36,743 nt of DNA from DATKSG01 sp035531775 (GTDB lineage: Bacteria; Actinomycetota; Acidimicrobiia; Acidimicrobiales; UBA8190), in NCBI GenBank assembly GCA_035531775.1, contig DATKSG010000090.1:1-36743 (forward strand), in the 5' to 3' direction. Position numbers and translations under genes: made by a program. Shown piece after piece: positions 1 to 7,744 of this stretch. Each line of letters opens with the position of its first letter. Positions within the stretch are counted from its first letter, which is position 1. Under the pieces are notes generated by a model that ran no database searches, had not been told where the DNA came from, and saw only the letters and a list, made by a program, of their open reading frames with translations.

Positions 1-785
1 TGGGCGATCTCGGCCGTGAGCTGAGCGCGGTAGCTCGAGTACGTCCCCTTGAACTGGTGCAACCGCTTGTCCGAAAGTGAGAGCACTTTGGTGATGGCCT
101 GGTCGAGCAGGCGCAGGTCGTGGCTGACGACCAGCAAGCCGCCGCGCATGGAGCGCAACTCCTCGAGCAGCCACCGCTTGGCCGACAGGTCCAGGTGGTT
201 GGTGGGCTCGTCGAGCACCATGGTGTCGGGCTCCTGGAACAGCACCCGCATGAGGTCGACCCGTCGGCGCTGACCTCCCGACAGCGACGACACATCCTCG
301 AACAGCAGGTCCTGAGCCAAACCAAGTCCCTCGGCCAGGCGGGCCACGTGACCCTCGACCTCGTAGCCTCCCGCCGTCCGGTAGCGCTCCTCCAGCGAGG
401 TGAACTCGGCGATGGCCTCGTCGGTGGGAGAGGCCTCCATGGCCCGCCTGGCTCGGTGGAGCCGGTCGTCGAGCGCGTCGAGCCCTCGCGCCGACAACAC
501 GTGCGACAGCGCACTCGGGTCCACCCCGAGGCCCTCGGGCACCGGCACCTGCGGCAAGTAGCCGATGGTTCCCTCCACCCGCACCTCGCCCGAAGCCCGC
601 AGGTGCCCGGGAGCTTCACCGCCAATGCCGGGCGCTCGGGAAAGGATGAAGGAGATGAGCGAGGACTTACCCGTGCCGTTGCGGCCCACCAGGCCGACCT
701 TGTCGGCGTTGGCGATGAGGAAGGAGGCGTCGTGGACCAGGACCCGGCCGCCGATCTCGATGGTGATGTCGCTGCCGGTGATCAC
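1..785 (-). CDS. ABC-F family ATPase, C-terminal part outside the window
   Basis: The first 261 residues of a soluble ABC-F ATPase are present; the gene runs off the left edge. The N-terminal nucleotide-binding domain is complete: Walker A GRNGTGKS at residues 34-41, the signature LSGGQRRRVDL, Walker B with DEPTNHLD, and an H-loop VVSHD. These are followed by the start of the charged inter-domain linker. The DEPTNHLD motif and the absence of membrane segments are typical of ABC-F proteins, which act on the ribosome (Uup/EttA/antibiotic-protection types). Which subtype this is cannot be told without the second domain. GTG at 785 is chosen because the conserved first strand begins directly after it. 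The frame stays open upstream, so a longer start is possible. No partner gene is visible. Confidence 0.9.
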   Translation of the reverse strand, partial: MITGSDITIEIGGRVLVHDASFLIANADKVGLVGRNGTGKSSLISFILSRAPGIGGEAPGHLRASGEVRVEGTIGYLPQVPVPEGLGVDPSALSHVLSARGLDALDDRLHRARRAMEASPTDEAIAEFTSLEERYRTAGGYEVEGHVARLAEGLGLAQDLLFEDVSSLSGGQRRRVDLMRVLFQEPDTMVLDEPTNHLDLSAKRWLLEELRSMRGGLLVVSHDLRLLDQAITKVLSLSDKRLHQFKGTYSSYRAQLTAEIA

Positions 786-1121
786 CGCACCATTGGACCA
801 CGCCCCGAGAAGGGCCTTAGAAAGGGTCCTCCGCTGGCTAGCTACACCGGAGCCCGCATCGGCGCCAAACTCGGCTCCTGACCTGGGAGACTGGGGCCAT
901 TCGACGTCGTCGACAACCCGACCACCGAGCCGCTGCTCGTCATTGAGGCAATTGGGGACCTTGGCCTCTGCCCTGGCGGTCCGCTGCTGACGATTGTTTC
1001 AGCCGTGACCCGAGATTCGCGTCAGTGCAGCTCCGTGGCAGCGCGTCCCGGTCGCTCATCGACGAGCGCCCAGCACCTCGGTGGTGGTTCGGGTGACATC
1101 AGAGCTTGGCCGGCTCATCCG
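786..1121. other. Gap between divergent genes with no recognised element
   Basis: About 336 bases separate the ABC-F start from the preferred start of the diguanylate cyclase. I see no tRNA, no long inverted repeat and no convincing promoter. A longer GTG start for the cyclase at 1005 would fill part of the gap, but the extra 39 residues look unlike any domain. Confidence 0.4.
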
Positions 1122-2201
1122 ATGAGACGTGATGTTGCGCGTCTAGCCACCCGCCTCATCACCGATAGGGATCGGGCCGGAGTTGTCTTCTGGGCCGCCG
1201 GGACCCTGGCGGTACCATCGCTCGCTTTGATGGGCGGCCTGTCCCTTGTGCCATTCGTCATCTTGCTGGTCAGTGGCCTCTTCTGCACGACCGACGCAGC
1301 TCTTCGCCTGGCGGGCAAGGGCCGGTGGCCACAATGGACCACGTACCTCGAGATCGGAGCGGCGATCATCCTCGTGAGCGGGGTCACAGCGGCAGGAGCG
1401 CGGTTGCACCAGGACTTTGCCGCGCTCTATCTGTGGATGATGCTGTACAACTCTCTCTACTACGGACCGCGTCATGCGTTCACCGTGTTGGGCCTCGCCG
1501 GTTTGGCCTATGCCGGCGTGCTGACCTTCGGCCCCACGGTTGCCCATCCGGTGACCGATTGGTTCGTGCTCATGATCACGGCCTTCTTCCTCTGCGTCAT
1601 CATCGTGTTCATGGTGGGCGAGCTCGAGAGGAATAGTTGGGAGGATTCCCTCACCCATCTGCCCAACCGGCGAATGTGGGACAAACGCCTTGACGAAGAG
1701 TGGGAGAGGGCCAAGCGCGCCGGGTCGGCCCTCTCATTGATCGTCATCGACATCGACAAGTTCAAGATGGTCAATGACGTACAGGGCCACCAAGCCGGTG
1801 ACCGTGTCCTGCGCGAATTCGCCGATGGGTGGAGCAGAACGATGCGCAGCGCCGGCGATTTCATCGCCCGGATCGGCGGTGACGAGTTCGCCGTGATGTC
1901 ACCCGGTTCCGACCTCTTAAAGGTCCGGTCCCTCGTCGGGCGTCTCAAGGAGGTTGCTCCGGACGGGGTCACCAGTTCGTTCGGCACGGCGGCATGGGAC
2001 CGACACGAGACCGCAGCCGACCTCCTGCGACGGGCCGATCAGGCGATGTACCAAGCCAAGTATCAACGAGGGTCGAGCCAGACTCAGGCAGCCGACTCCG
2101 AACGTGACTGGCCGTCGGGGGGCGACGGGGCCGGCGAGGAGCCGCTCACCGGGGCCGTCGACTGCACGGAAGCCACGTCGGCGCCCCCCACCACCCCGTG
2201 A
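1122..2201 (+). CDS. Membrane-bound diguanylate cyclase (GGDEF protein)
   Basis: Predicted to make cyclic di-GMP from two GTP at the inner face of the membrane. The N-terminal half holds about six hydrophobic segments (roughly residues 20-165 of the 359-residue form). A GGDEF domain follows, opening with DSLTHLPNRR and carrying an intact GGDEF motif at 252-256. The usual product-inhibition site RxxD, which ends six residues before GGDEF, is not in register: the sequence reads RSAGD, with Arg one residue too early. Feedback inhibition may therefore be absent. The last ~40 residues are a low-complexity tail that overlaps the 3' end of the convergent acyltransferase by 118 bases. The start is the ATG at 1122; an upstream GTG at 1005 is possible. 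No Shine-Dalgarno sequence is visible at either. No sensor domain other than the membrane region is seen. Confidence 0.85.
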   Translation: MRRDVARLATRLITDRDRAGVVFWAAGTLAVPSLALMGGLSLVPFVILLVSGLFCTTDAALRLAGKGRWPQWTTYLEIGAAIILVSGVTAAGARLHQDFAALYLWMMLYNSLYYGPRHAFTVLGLAGLAYAGVLTFGPTVAHPVTDWFVLMITAFFLCVIIVFMVGELERNSWEDSLTHLPNRRMWDKRLDEEWERAKRAGSALSLIVIDIDKFKMVNDVQGHQAGDRVLREFADGWSRTMRSAGDFIARIGGDEFAVMSPGSDLLKVRSLVGRLKEVAPDGVTSSFGTAAWDRHETAADLLRRADQAMYQAKYQRGSSQTQAADSERDWPSGGDGAGEEPLTGAVDCTEATSAPPTTP

Positions 2202-2872
2202 CGCTTGGCGTAGCGGTCCACGTACTGCTGGCCGGTCAGCTGGCGGATCTCGAACATCAGCTCGTCGGTGAGGGCTCGAAGGGCGAGCGGGTCGTCGGCC
2301 CCCTGGGCTTCGAAGCGCCCCACCTCCAGGGGAGCGCCGAAGTGCACCGTCACGCGCTTGAAGGGCCGGGGCAGGTTCGATCCCGGTCGTTGCACGTCGG
2401 TGGTTCCGACCAGGCCCACCGGCACGACCGGCACCCGACAACCGAGGGCGAGGCGGGCCACACCGGTGTGCCCGCGGTAGAGGCACCCGTCGGGCGAGCG
2501 CGTGCCCTCGGGGTAGATCCCGAGCACCCCGCCGCCGTCGAGGACGTCGCGGGCGGCGGCCAACGCACGTTCCGACGCGCTTCCGCCCTCGCGGCGCATC
2601 GGGATCTGGCCCACGGCCCGAAAGAACCACGCCGTCTTCCATGAGTCGAAGTACTCGGCCTTGGCCACGAACGTGACGCGCCGGCGCACCACGAGCGGCA
2701 GGAAGAACGAGTCGAGGAACGTCACGTGGTTCGGTGCCAGCACAACCGGCCCGCTCGACGGCACGTGCTCGCCACCCTCGACCTTCACCCGCCACAGCAG
2801 GAAGAAGACCGGGCTGAGCAGGATTTTCACCAGCCTGTAGACCACGCCCAAACGGTACCGCGCCCACGTCAT
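2084..2872 (-). CDS. 1-acyl-sn-glycerol-3-phosphate acyltransferase family protein
   Basis: PlsC-type acyltransferase, expected to transfer an acyl chain to lysophosphatidic acid or a related lysolipid at the membrane. It has the family's HX4D catalytic motif (NHVTFLD, His49 and Asp54) and the substrate-binding motif PEGTRS at 121-126. A hydrophobic stretch near residues 12-27 probably anchors the protein. The C-terminal 30 residues are Ser/Pro-rich and overlap the end of the GGDEF gene on the other strand. The gene is divergent from a TetR regulator, with a 14-base palindrome five bases upstream of its ATG, so it is a plausible TetR target. M. tuberculosis has a similar enzyme (Rv2182c) near pimB', which fits the neighbourhood here. 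The exact lipid substrate is not known. Confidence 0.88.
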   Translation of the reverse strand: MTWARYRLGVVYRLVKILLSPVFFLLWRVKVEGGEHVPSSGPVVLAPNHVTFLDSFFLPLVVRRRVTFVAKAEYFDSWKTAWFFRAVGQIPMRREGGSASERALAAARDVLDGGGVLGIYPEGTRSPDGCLYRGHTGVARLALGCRVPVVPVGLVGTTDVQRPGSNLPRPFKRVTVHFGAPLEVGRFEAQGADDPLALRALTDELMFEIRQLTGQQYVDRYAKRHGVVGGADVASVQSTAPVSGSSPAPSPPDGQSRSESAA

Positions 2873-2876
2873 GCGT

Positions 2877-2890
2877 GACGACGCGTCGTC
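2877..2890. promoter_or_regulatory. Perfect 14-base palindrome, candidate TetR operator
   Basis: GACGACGCGTCGTC lies between the divergent plsC-like gene (start 2872) and the TetR gene (start 2938). Its size and position suit a TetR-family dimer. The assignment is inferred from symmetry and location only. Confidence 0.4.
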
Positions 2891-2925
2891 CCACCGCCAA
2901 CACGGGTTCTGGCATCGGTGCTTGC

Positions 2926-2931
2926 TAGCGT
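2926..2931 (+). promoter_or_regulatory. Leaderless-type -10 box for the TetR gene
   Basis: TAGCGT stands six bases before the ATG at 2938. The same TANNNT box at similar spacing recurs before many genes of this window. No clear -35 element is visible. Confidence 0.45.
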
Positions 2932-2937
2932 CGCGTC

Positions 2938-3561
2938 ATGGCACGCCGGCTCACGGCCAGAGGACAACGACGGCGCCAGGAGCTCGTCGAATGCGCGGCG
3001 CGGCTGTTCTCCGCCCACGGCTACCACCCGACGTCGGTCACCGACGTGGTCGACGCCCTCGGGGTGGGCAAAGGTGTGTTCTATTGGTACTTCGCATCCA
3101 AGGAAGAGCTGTTCCGGCAGATACTGATGGACGCACAGCGTGACCTCAGGCGCGCGCAGCGGCAGGCGATTGCCGACGAGCCCGACCCGGTGCGGCGTAT
3201 CGAGTCAGGGGTGCGGACGGCGGTCACATGGCTCGATGACAACCGCCACCTCTTCGTGTTGCTCGAGTTCGCCCGCACCGAGGAGCGCTTCGCTCCGCTC
3301 ATCCGCCAAGGCGAGGAGCAGGCGGTGGCCGACGCTTTGCCCCACGTGAAGGCCGGGATCGCCGCCGGGATGATCCGGCGCCAGGACCCACTGGTGCTCA
3401 CCCATGCCATGTTGGGCGTGACCGACCACTTGGCCCGGGTGCTGGTCCTCGAACAGGGGCGTCCGGCCGACGAGGCGGCTACCGCAGCCGTCGAGTTCTG
3501 CCTAGAGGGCATCCTGGCTCCGGCCGCCGCCCGGCGCCGCCTGGGCCGAGCGGCCGGCTGA
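2938..3561 (+). CDS. TetR/AcrR family transcriptional regulator
   Basis: A 207-residue TetR-type repressor. The N-terminal helix-turn-helix lies in about residues 10-56 and ends with the typical GVFYWYFASKEELF recognition-helix region. The rest is helical and should form the ligand-binding and dimer domain. It is divergent from the acyltransferase gene and 40 bases upstream of a dienelactone-hydrolase-like gene on the same strand. Either or both may be its targets, and it may regulate itself through the palindrome at 2877-2890. The inducer cannot be read from the sequence. The ATG follows a TAGCGT box with no room for a Shine-Dalgarno sequence, so translation may be leaderless. Confidence 0.9.
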   Translation: MARRLTARGQRRRQELVECAARLFSAHGYHPTSVTDVVDALGVGKGVFYWYFASKEELFRQILMDAQRDLRRAQRQAIADEPDPVRRIESGVRTAVTWLDDNRHLFVLLEFARTEERFAPLIRQGEEQAVADALPHVKAGIAAGMIRRQDPLVLTHAMLGVTDHLARVLVLEQGRPADEAATAAVEFCLEGILAPAAARRRLGRAAG

Positions 3562-3601
3562 AGCCGCCACCGCAGACCGTCCGCAGCAGAGGAGACACCT
3601 A

Positions 3602-4309
3602 GTGACGACCGACGTGCTCGTCCCGAGCAGCCAAGGAAACATCCCTGCCTACTTGGCGGTGCCCACCGGCCAGGGCCCGTGGCCGGGCGTGGTCATCATC
3701 CACGACGCGCTTGGTCCCAGCCAGGACCTGCGCGACCAGGCCGAGTGGCTGGCCGGCGAAGGATTCCTGGCCGTGGCGCCCAACCTGTACCACTGGGGGC
3801 GCAAGATGCTGTGCGTCCGGTCGACGTTCCGTGACCTGTTCGCCCGGCACGGGCGCTCCTTCGACGACATCGAGGCCGTGCGGGCCTGGACCGCGGCGCA
3901 CGAGAGCTGCACCGGCACCACCGGCGTGATCGGCTACTGCATGGGGGGCGGCTTCGCCCTGCTGCTCGCCCCCGGGCACGGATTCGCCGCCTCGAGCGCC
4001 AACTATGGCATGGTGCCGAAGGACCCCGAAGCCTTCTTCCGCGGGGCGTGCCCCATCGTGGCCAGCTACGGCACCCATGACCGCACGCTCAAAGGAGCGG
4101 CGGCCAAGCTCGAGCGGGCACTCACAACGGCCGGGGTGGAGCACGACGTAGTGGAGTATCCCGACGCCGGGCATTCCTTCTTGAACGACCACCACAGCTT
4201 GCTGTTCAAGATCTCCGGCGCCCTGATGGGCGGCGGCTTCCACGAGGCCTCGGCGCGCCAGGCCAAGGTCCGGATCGCCGAGTTCTTCCACCGCCACCTG
4301 GCCGGCTGA
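3602..4309 (+). CDS. Dienelactone hydrolase family protein
   Basis: Cytoplasmic alpha/beta hydrolase of the dienelactone hydrolase family, 235 residues, close to the usual length. The nucleophile elbow reads GYCMGGG with Cys113. The other members of the triad are probably Asp160 (GTHD) and His191 (DAGHSF). Family members open dienelactones in chlorocatechol breakdown, but many have unknown ester or lactone substrates, and no aromatic-degradation genes are nearby. The GTG start at 3602 has a GAGGAG Shine-Dalgarno sequence at good distance. The gene probably shares a transcript with the TetR regulator 40 bases upstream. It ends at a tandem heptamer repeat that fills the gap to the convergent aminotransferase. 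Confidence 0.88.
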   Translation: MTTDVLVPSSQGNIPAYLAVPTGQGPWPGVVIIHDALGPSQDLRDQAEWLAGEGFLAVAPNLYHWGRKMLCVRSTFRDLFARHGRSFDDIEAVRAWTAAHESCTGTTGVIGYCMGGGFALLLAPGHGFAASSANYGMVPKDPEAFFRGACPIVASYGTHDRTLKGAAAKLERALTTAGVEHDVVEYPDAGHSFLNDHHSLLFKISGALMGGGFHEASARQAKVRIAEFFHRHLAG

Positions 4310-4310
4310 G

Positions 4311-4395
4311 ACAGCGGGCAGCGGGCAGCGGGCAGCGGGCTGAGGCAGCGAGCAGCGGGCAGCGGGCAGCGGGCAGCGGGCAGCGGGCAGCGGGG
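4311..4395. repeat. Tandem GCAGCGG heptamer repeat filling a convergent gap
   Basis: Four near-identical heptamers GCAGCGG are followed by a six-base interruption (GCTGAG), a variant GCAGCGA and six more perfect heptamers. The array occupies essentially the whole space between the stop codons of two convergent genes. A seven-base unit is not codon-periodic, which fits a non-coding place. It may vary in copy number by replication slippage. Confidence 0.9.
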
Positions 4396-5598
4396 TTACT
4401 GGAGCTTGGTCAGCGTGCGGCGCAAGTTGCGCACGGCCTGGCCGATGCGCTTCTCGTTCTCGATGAGGGCGAAGCGCACGTGGCCGTCTCCGCCGGGGCC
4501 GAAGCCCACGCCCGGCGAGGTGGCCACCTCGGCCTCGGACACCAAGAACGACGAGAAGTCCAGCGACCCCATGTCGCGATAGGGCTCCGGGATAGGGGCC
4601 CAGACGAACATGGTCCCCTTGGGCGCATCGAGGTGCCACCCGATGCGGTTAAGCCCTTCGCACAAGGCGTCGCGACGCGCCTTGTAGGTCTCGTTGATCT
4701 CCTTGGGGTAGTCCGGCGCCTCGTTCATGGCCACGATGGCGGCGATCTGGATGGGCTGGAACGTCCCGTAGTCGAGATAGCTCTTGAGTTTGGTCAGCGC
4801 CGCCACCACTTCGGCGTTGCCCACCAGAAAAGCCACCCGCCAGCCGGCCATGGAGAACGACTTGGTCATCGAGTACAGCTCCACGGCCACGTCCTTGGCC
4901 CCGGGCACCTGCAAGATGGACGGAGGCTGGTAGCCGTCGAAGGCGATGTCGGCATAGGCGAAATCGTGGACGAGGATCACGTCGTGCTCGCGGGCGAACT
5001 CCACGATGCGCGTCATCCAGGCCAGGTCCACGCAAGCCGTGGTCGGGTTGTGCGGGAAGGACAGGACGATGACCCGTGGCTTGGGCCACGCTGAGCCCCA
5101 CGACTCCATGAGGTTGTCGAAGAAGGCTTCTGAGGCCGAGGGGGACTCGGCCCCGGCGCTGTTCTCCAGCCGCACCTGGCGCACCTCGGCCCCGGCGAAC
5201 AACGGGGCGTAGATATGGATCGGATACGACGGCGAGGGCACCAGAGCGCTGTCGCCCGGCCCGAGCAGCACCCACATGAGGTGGGACAGGCCTTCCTTGG
5301 CCCCGATGGTGGTGACCACCTCGGTATCGGGGTCGAGCTCGACCCCGAAGCGGCGGAGGTAGAGGTTGGAGGCGGCTTGGCGCAGCTTGGGAATGCCGCG
5401 GCTAGCCGAGTAGCGGTGGTTGCGCGGGTTGTGCACGGCCTCGATCAGCTTCTCCACCGCCACCGGGGGCGAGGGCAGGTCGGGGTTGCCGAATCCGAGG
5501 TCGATCACGTCCTTGCCGGCACGGCGGGCACCCAGTTTCAACGCGTCGATGTGGGCGAACACGTACGGGGGCAGCCCGTTGATGCGGCGGAATTCCAT
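4396..5598 (-). CDS. Class I/II pyridoxal-phosphate aminotransferase, AlaC-like
   Basis: A 400-residue fold-type I aminotransferase. The N-terminus (INGLPPYVFAHIDALK) and the GNPDLP motif resemble E. coli AlaC, a glutamate-pyruvate aminotransferase, and LL-diaminopimelate aminotransferase-like enzymes. PLP-binding residues are visible: Asn184 in PHNPTT, Asp212 in HDFAYAD and the Schiff-base Lys246 in SMTKSFSMAGWR. A role in alanine or related amino-acid synthesis is the best guess; substrate choice cannot be proved here. It is the last gene of a long minus-strand operon, starting 8 bases after the LLM oxidoreductase stop. A TAACCT box five bases before the ATG could give it a separate leaderless transcript. 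Confidence 0.88.
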   Translation of the reverse strand: MEFRRINGLPPYVFAHIDALKLGARRAGKDVIDLGFGNPDLPSPPVAVEKLIEAVHNPRNHRYSASRGIPKLRQAASNLYLRRFGVELDPDTEVVTTIGAKEGLSHLMWVLLGPGDSALVPSPSYPIHIYAPLFAGAEVRQVRLENSAGAESPSASEAFFDNLMESWGSAWPKPRVIVLSFPHNPTTACVDLAWMTRIVEFAREHDVILVHDFAYADIAFDGYQPPSILQVPGAKDVAVELYSMTKSFSMAGWRVAFLVGNAEVVAALTKLKSYLDYGTFQPIQIAAIVAMNEAPDYPKEINETYKARRDALCEGLNRIGWHLDAPKGTMFVWAPIPEPYRDMGSLDFSSFLVSEAEVATSPGVGFGPGGDGHVRFALIENEKRIGQAVRNLRRTLTKLQ

Positions 5599-5603
5599 GC
5601 CCG

Positions 5604-5609
5604 AGGTTA
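5604..5609 (-). promoter_or_regulatory. Possible internal leaderless-type -10 box before the aminotransferase
   Basis: TAACCT on the minus strand lies five bases before the ATG at 5598 and overlaps the stop codon of the preceding gene. It matches the TANNNT pattern seen elsewhere in the window. Confidence 0.3.
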
Positions 5610-6296
5610 CCGCTCGAGGCGAGCCGCCTCAGCCAGCACCTCGAGCGACGACGGCCACGCGCACACCGCCCAGGTGGCCCCGGCCCGGCGTACCTCGTCC
5701 AACCACCGCGCCGCCCCCGGCACGTCGTCGGGCACCGGCCCGGCCCAGGTGACCTCGCCGCGCTGCTGCCAGGCGGCCAGGGCGGCGGGCTGCCCTTCCC
5801 ACAAGTTGAGCGCCACGCCGAGCTCCGCCGCCAGCTCGCCGGTGGCCGACGATCCGCCCCCCACCCACACCGTGACCCCGGCATCGCGCAGACGCGTGGC
5901 GCAGCGACGCAGGGCCAGGCGCCGTTCGTCAGCCGGAGGGTAGGCGATGCCGTAGGCAAGGTTCTCGGCCCGACTCTTGTCGTCACCGGTGCCGAGGGCG
6001 GCCACCAGGCGCCCGGGGGCCATGTGGTGCAGCGACAGCAGCTCGGCTACCAGTACGTCCTCGGGCACCAGGCCCACCCGGGCCACGAGCGGCCCGAAGC
6101 ACACCCGGCGCGTCACGGCCGCCAGCGCCCCGAGCAAGGGGAAGGCGGACAGCGCCGGACGATCGGGGCGGCCCATGGGCCACAGATGGTCATAGACGAA
6201 AACCCCGTCGAGGCCGAGCTCCTCGGCCCGCCGGGCCCCATCGAGGGCGGCGTCGGCGTCAGGGCGAAACGACGGCAGCATCACCCCGATGTGCAC
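5607..6296 (-). CDS. LLM-class (luciferase-like) flavin/F420-dependent oxidoreductase
   Basis: A 229-residue member of the bacterial luciferase-like monooxygenase superfamily, of the type that in actinobacteria usually binds F420. Visible hallmarks are the first beta strand HIGVMLPSF, GLDGVFVYDHLWP, the strand CFGPLVARVGL and the RLVAALGTGD segment. It is shorter than most family members (about 280-340 residues), mainly in the C-terminal half. The substrate is unknown. GTG at 6296 is chosen because it keeps strand one; it overlaps the end of the ROK kinase gene by 16 bases. A later GTG (6284) or ATG (6281) would remove that strand. It sits between the ROK kinase and the aminotransferase in one operon. 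Confidence 0.82.
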   Translation of the reverse strand: MHIGVMLPSFRPDADAALDGARRAEELGLDGVFVYDHLWPMGRPDRPALSAFPLLGALAAVTRRVCFGPLVARVGLVPEDVLVAELLSLHHMAPGRLVAALGTGDDKSRAENLAYGIAYPPADERRLALRRCATRLRDAGVTVWVGGGSSATGELAAELGVALNLWEGQPAALAAWQQRGEVTWAGPVPDDVPGAARWLDEVRRAGATWAVCAWPSSLEVLAEAARLER

Positions 6297-7267
6297 GTCG
6301 CCTCCCGTCGAGCCGCCAGGGCCGCTCCCACGGCACCAGCCCGCTCGCCCAGGGCGGCGGGCACGATGCGCAGCGAGGGACGATGCCCGTCGGGGTCCAC
6401 CATGGCGCCCACCTGTACCCGCACCGGCCCGAGGAGGGGGCCCATGGCGTCCACCAGGCCGCCGCCGATGACGATGACCTCGGGGTCGAGCACGAGCACC
6501 ACGTTGGCCAGGCCCAGAGCGATCCACCACGCCAACTCGTCGAGCACGGCCACGGCCTCGGCGTCGCCGGCGGCGGCCGCCGTGCTCACGTGCTCGCCGC
6601 GCACCGACTCGGGATCGCCCCCAGCCAGCTGTACCACCCTCTGGAGCCGGCCGGCCTGGGCCGCCTCGCGGGCCAGGCGGGCCAGGCCGCTGCCCGAGGC
6701 GTAGCGCTCCCAGCAGCCGCGTTTGCCACATGAGCACAGCGGGCCCGACGGGTCCACCACCATGTGTCCGATCTCACCGGCGAAGCCGTGGGCCCCTCGA
6801 CGGACCTGGCCCCCGCTCACCACTCCCCCTCCGATGCCGGTGCCGAGGGTCACCACCAGCGCCTCCTCCACCCCGGTGGCGGCGCCGTCGTGGCATTCGG
6901 CATCCGCCGCGCAGGTGGCGTCGTTCTCGACCACGGTGACCATCCCGAGGTCGCCTGACAGCCGGGCGGCCATGGCCAGCCCGGTGCCGGCGGGCAGGTT
7001 GGGGGCGAAGCGCAGCACCCCATCGGCGTCCACCAGCCCCGGCACGCCCACCCCGAGAGCCAGCGCCGGGGCCAGGGCCTCCTCCTCGAGCAGGCCCTGC
7101 AGGGTACGGGCCAGCGAGGCGATGGCTCCGAGCAGGGCGGCGGCGTCCTGTTGCGGGGTCGGGACCCGGGCCTCGGCCAGCACAGCGTCGTCCGGCCCGA
7201 GGGCCAGGCCGAGCATCTTGGTGCCTCCGACGTCGATGCCCAGGGTCACGGCCCCGGCGTCGCTCAC
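6281..7267 (-). CDS. ROK-family sugar kinase, probable glucokinase
   Basis: A 328-residue ROK kinase, expected to phosphorylate glucose or a related hexose with ATP in the cytoplasm. Visible motifs are phosphate-binding DVGGTK at 12-17, catalytic Asp116 in VENDAT, LGTGIGGG at 141-148, His168 in GEIGH, and the ROK zinc motif CSCGKRGC with Cys178, Cys180 and Cys185. Length and motifs match actinobacterial glucokinases such as Streptomyces GlkA. The GTG start at 7267 overlaps the SRPBCC stop codon by four bases (GTGA), so the two are probably translationally coupled. A longer open frame runs upstream through the SRPBCC gene but encodes arginine-rich nonsense. Confidence 0.9.
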   Translation of the reverse strand: MSDAGAVTLGIDVGGTKMLGLALGPDDAVLAEARVPTPQQDAAALLGAIASLARTLQGLLEEEALAPALALGVGVPGLVDADGVLRFAPNLPAGTGLAMAARLSGDLGMVTVVENDATCAADAECHDGAATGVEEALVVTLGTGIGGGVVSGGQVRRGAHGFAGEIGHMVVDPSGPLCSCGKRGCWERYASGSGLARLAREAAQAGRLQRVVQLAGGDPESVRGEHVSTAAAAGDAEAVAVLDELAWWIALGLANVVLVLDPEVIVIGGGLVDAMGPLLGPVRVQVGAMVDPDGHRPSLRIVPAALGERAGAVGAALAARREATCTSG

Positions 7268-7713
7268 GTCGTCAGCGACGACTCGACCCGCGCTTTGAGC
7301 TCCTCGAGCGCCGTGCGCACGATCCGGCTCTGGGCCCGGCGCTTGATGAATCCGGGGAGCGGAACCCGCAGCTCGGCCTCGAGCGAGTACGTGATCTCGG
7401 TGCCCCCGTCGTCGGTGGCGGTGAAGCGATAGTCGCCGTCGAGCTTGGAGGTGAGGTCGCCGGCCACCAGCTTCCAGGCCAGACAGGCCGGGGCGGCGCT
7501 GTAGTCGTAGGCCAGGGTGTAGCTGGTGCTGCGCCCGAAGGCAGCAGCCCGGAAGGTGACCTCCAGGGGACGGCCTTCGCCGTCGCGGCCGCCCACGATG
7601 ACCTGCTTGATGTCGGCTGCCCACTCGGGGTAACGCTCGACGTCGCTCACCACGGCGAAGCACAGCTCCGGCGGAGCAGCGACGACCATGTGCTCGGAGG
7701 CCTGTTCCGCCAC
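7264..7713 (-). CDS. SRPBCC (START-like) family protein
   Basis: A 149-residue protein with the pattern of the SRPBCC/polyketide-cyclase superfamily: an N-terminal strand EHMVVAAPPELCFAVVSDVERYPEWAADI, alternating strands, and a long C-terminal helix (ALEELKARVESSL). These proteins bind hydrophobic ligands in a deep pocket; the ligand here is unknown. M. tuberculosis Rv2185c, near pimB', is of this family, and the same neighbour occurs here. GTG at 7713 is chosen because an AGGGAG Shine-Dalgarno sequence lies eight bases upstream. This leaves a 31-base gap to the mannosyltransferase instead of a large overlap. The 3' end overlaps the ROK kinase start by four bases. Confidence 0.85.
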   Translation of the reverse strand: MAEQASEHMVVAAPPELCFAVVSDVERYPEWAADIKQVIVGGRDGEGRPLEVTFRAAAFGRSTSYTLAYDYSAAPACLAWKLVAGDLTSKLDGDYRFTATDDGGTEITYSLEAELRVPLPGFIKRRAQSRIVRTALEELKARVESSLTT

Positions 7714-7744
7714 GGTAACGACTCCCTGTCTTGCGGGCTGGATA

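Noticed and set aside
120..990. Long plus-strand open frames across the ABC-F gene
   Set aside because: They are shadows of the ABC-F frame at high GC; their products lack any domain and are rich in Arg, Gly and Pro.
1143..1987. Minus-strand frames opposite the GGDEF gene
   Set aside because: The GGDEF protein on the plus strand explains the region; the opposite products have no motif.
2371..2400. GGTTCGATCCC resembling a tRNA T-loop
   Set aside because: It lies inside the acyltransferase coding sequence and no acceptor stem, D-arm or anticodon arm can be folded around it.
4311..4395. The heptamer array as a CRISPR
   Set aside because: The unit is seven bases with no spacers and no cas genes nearby; it is a simple tandem repeat.
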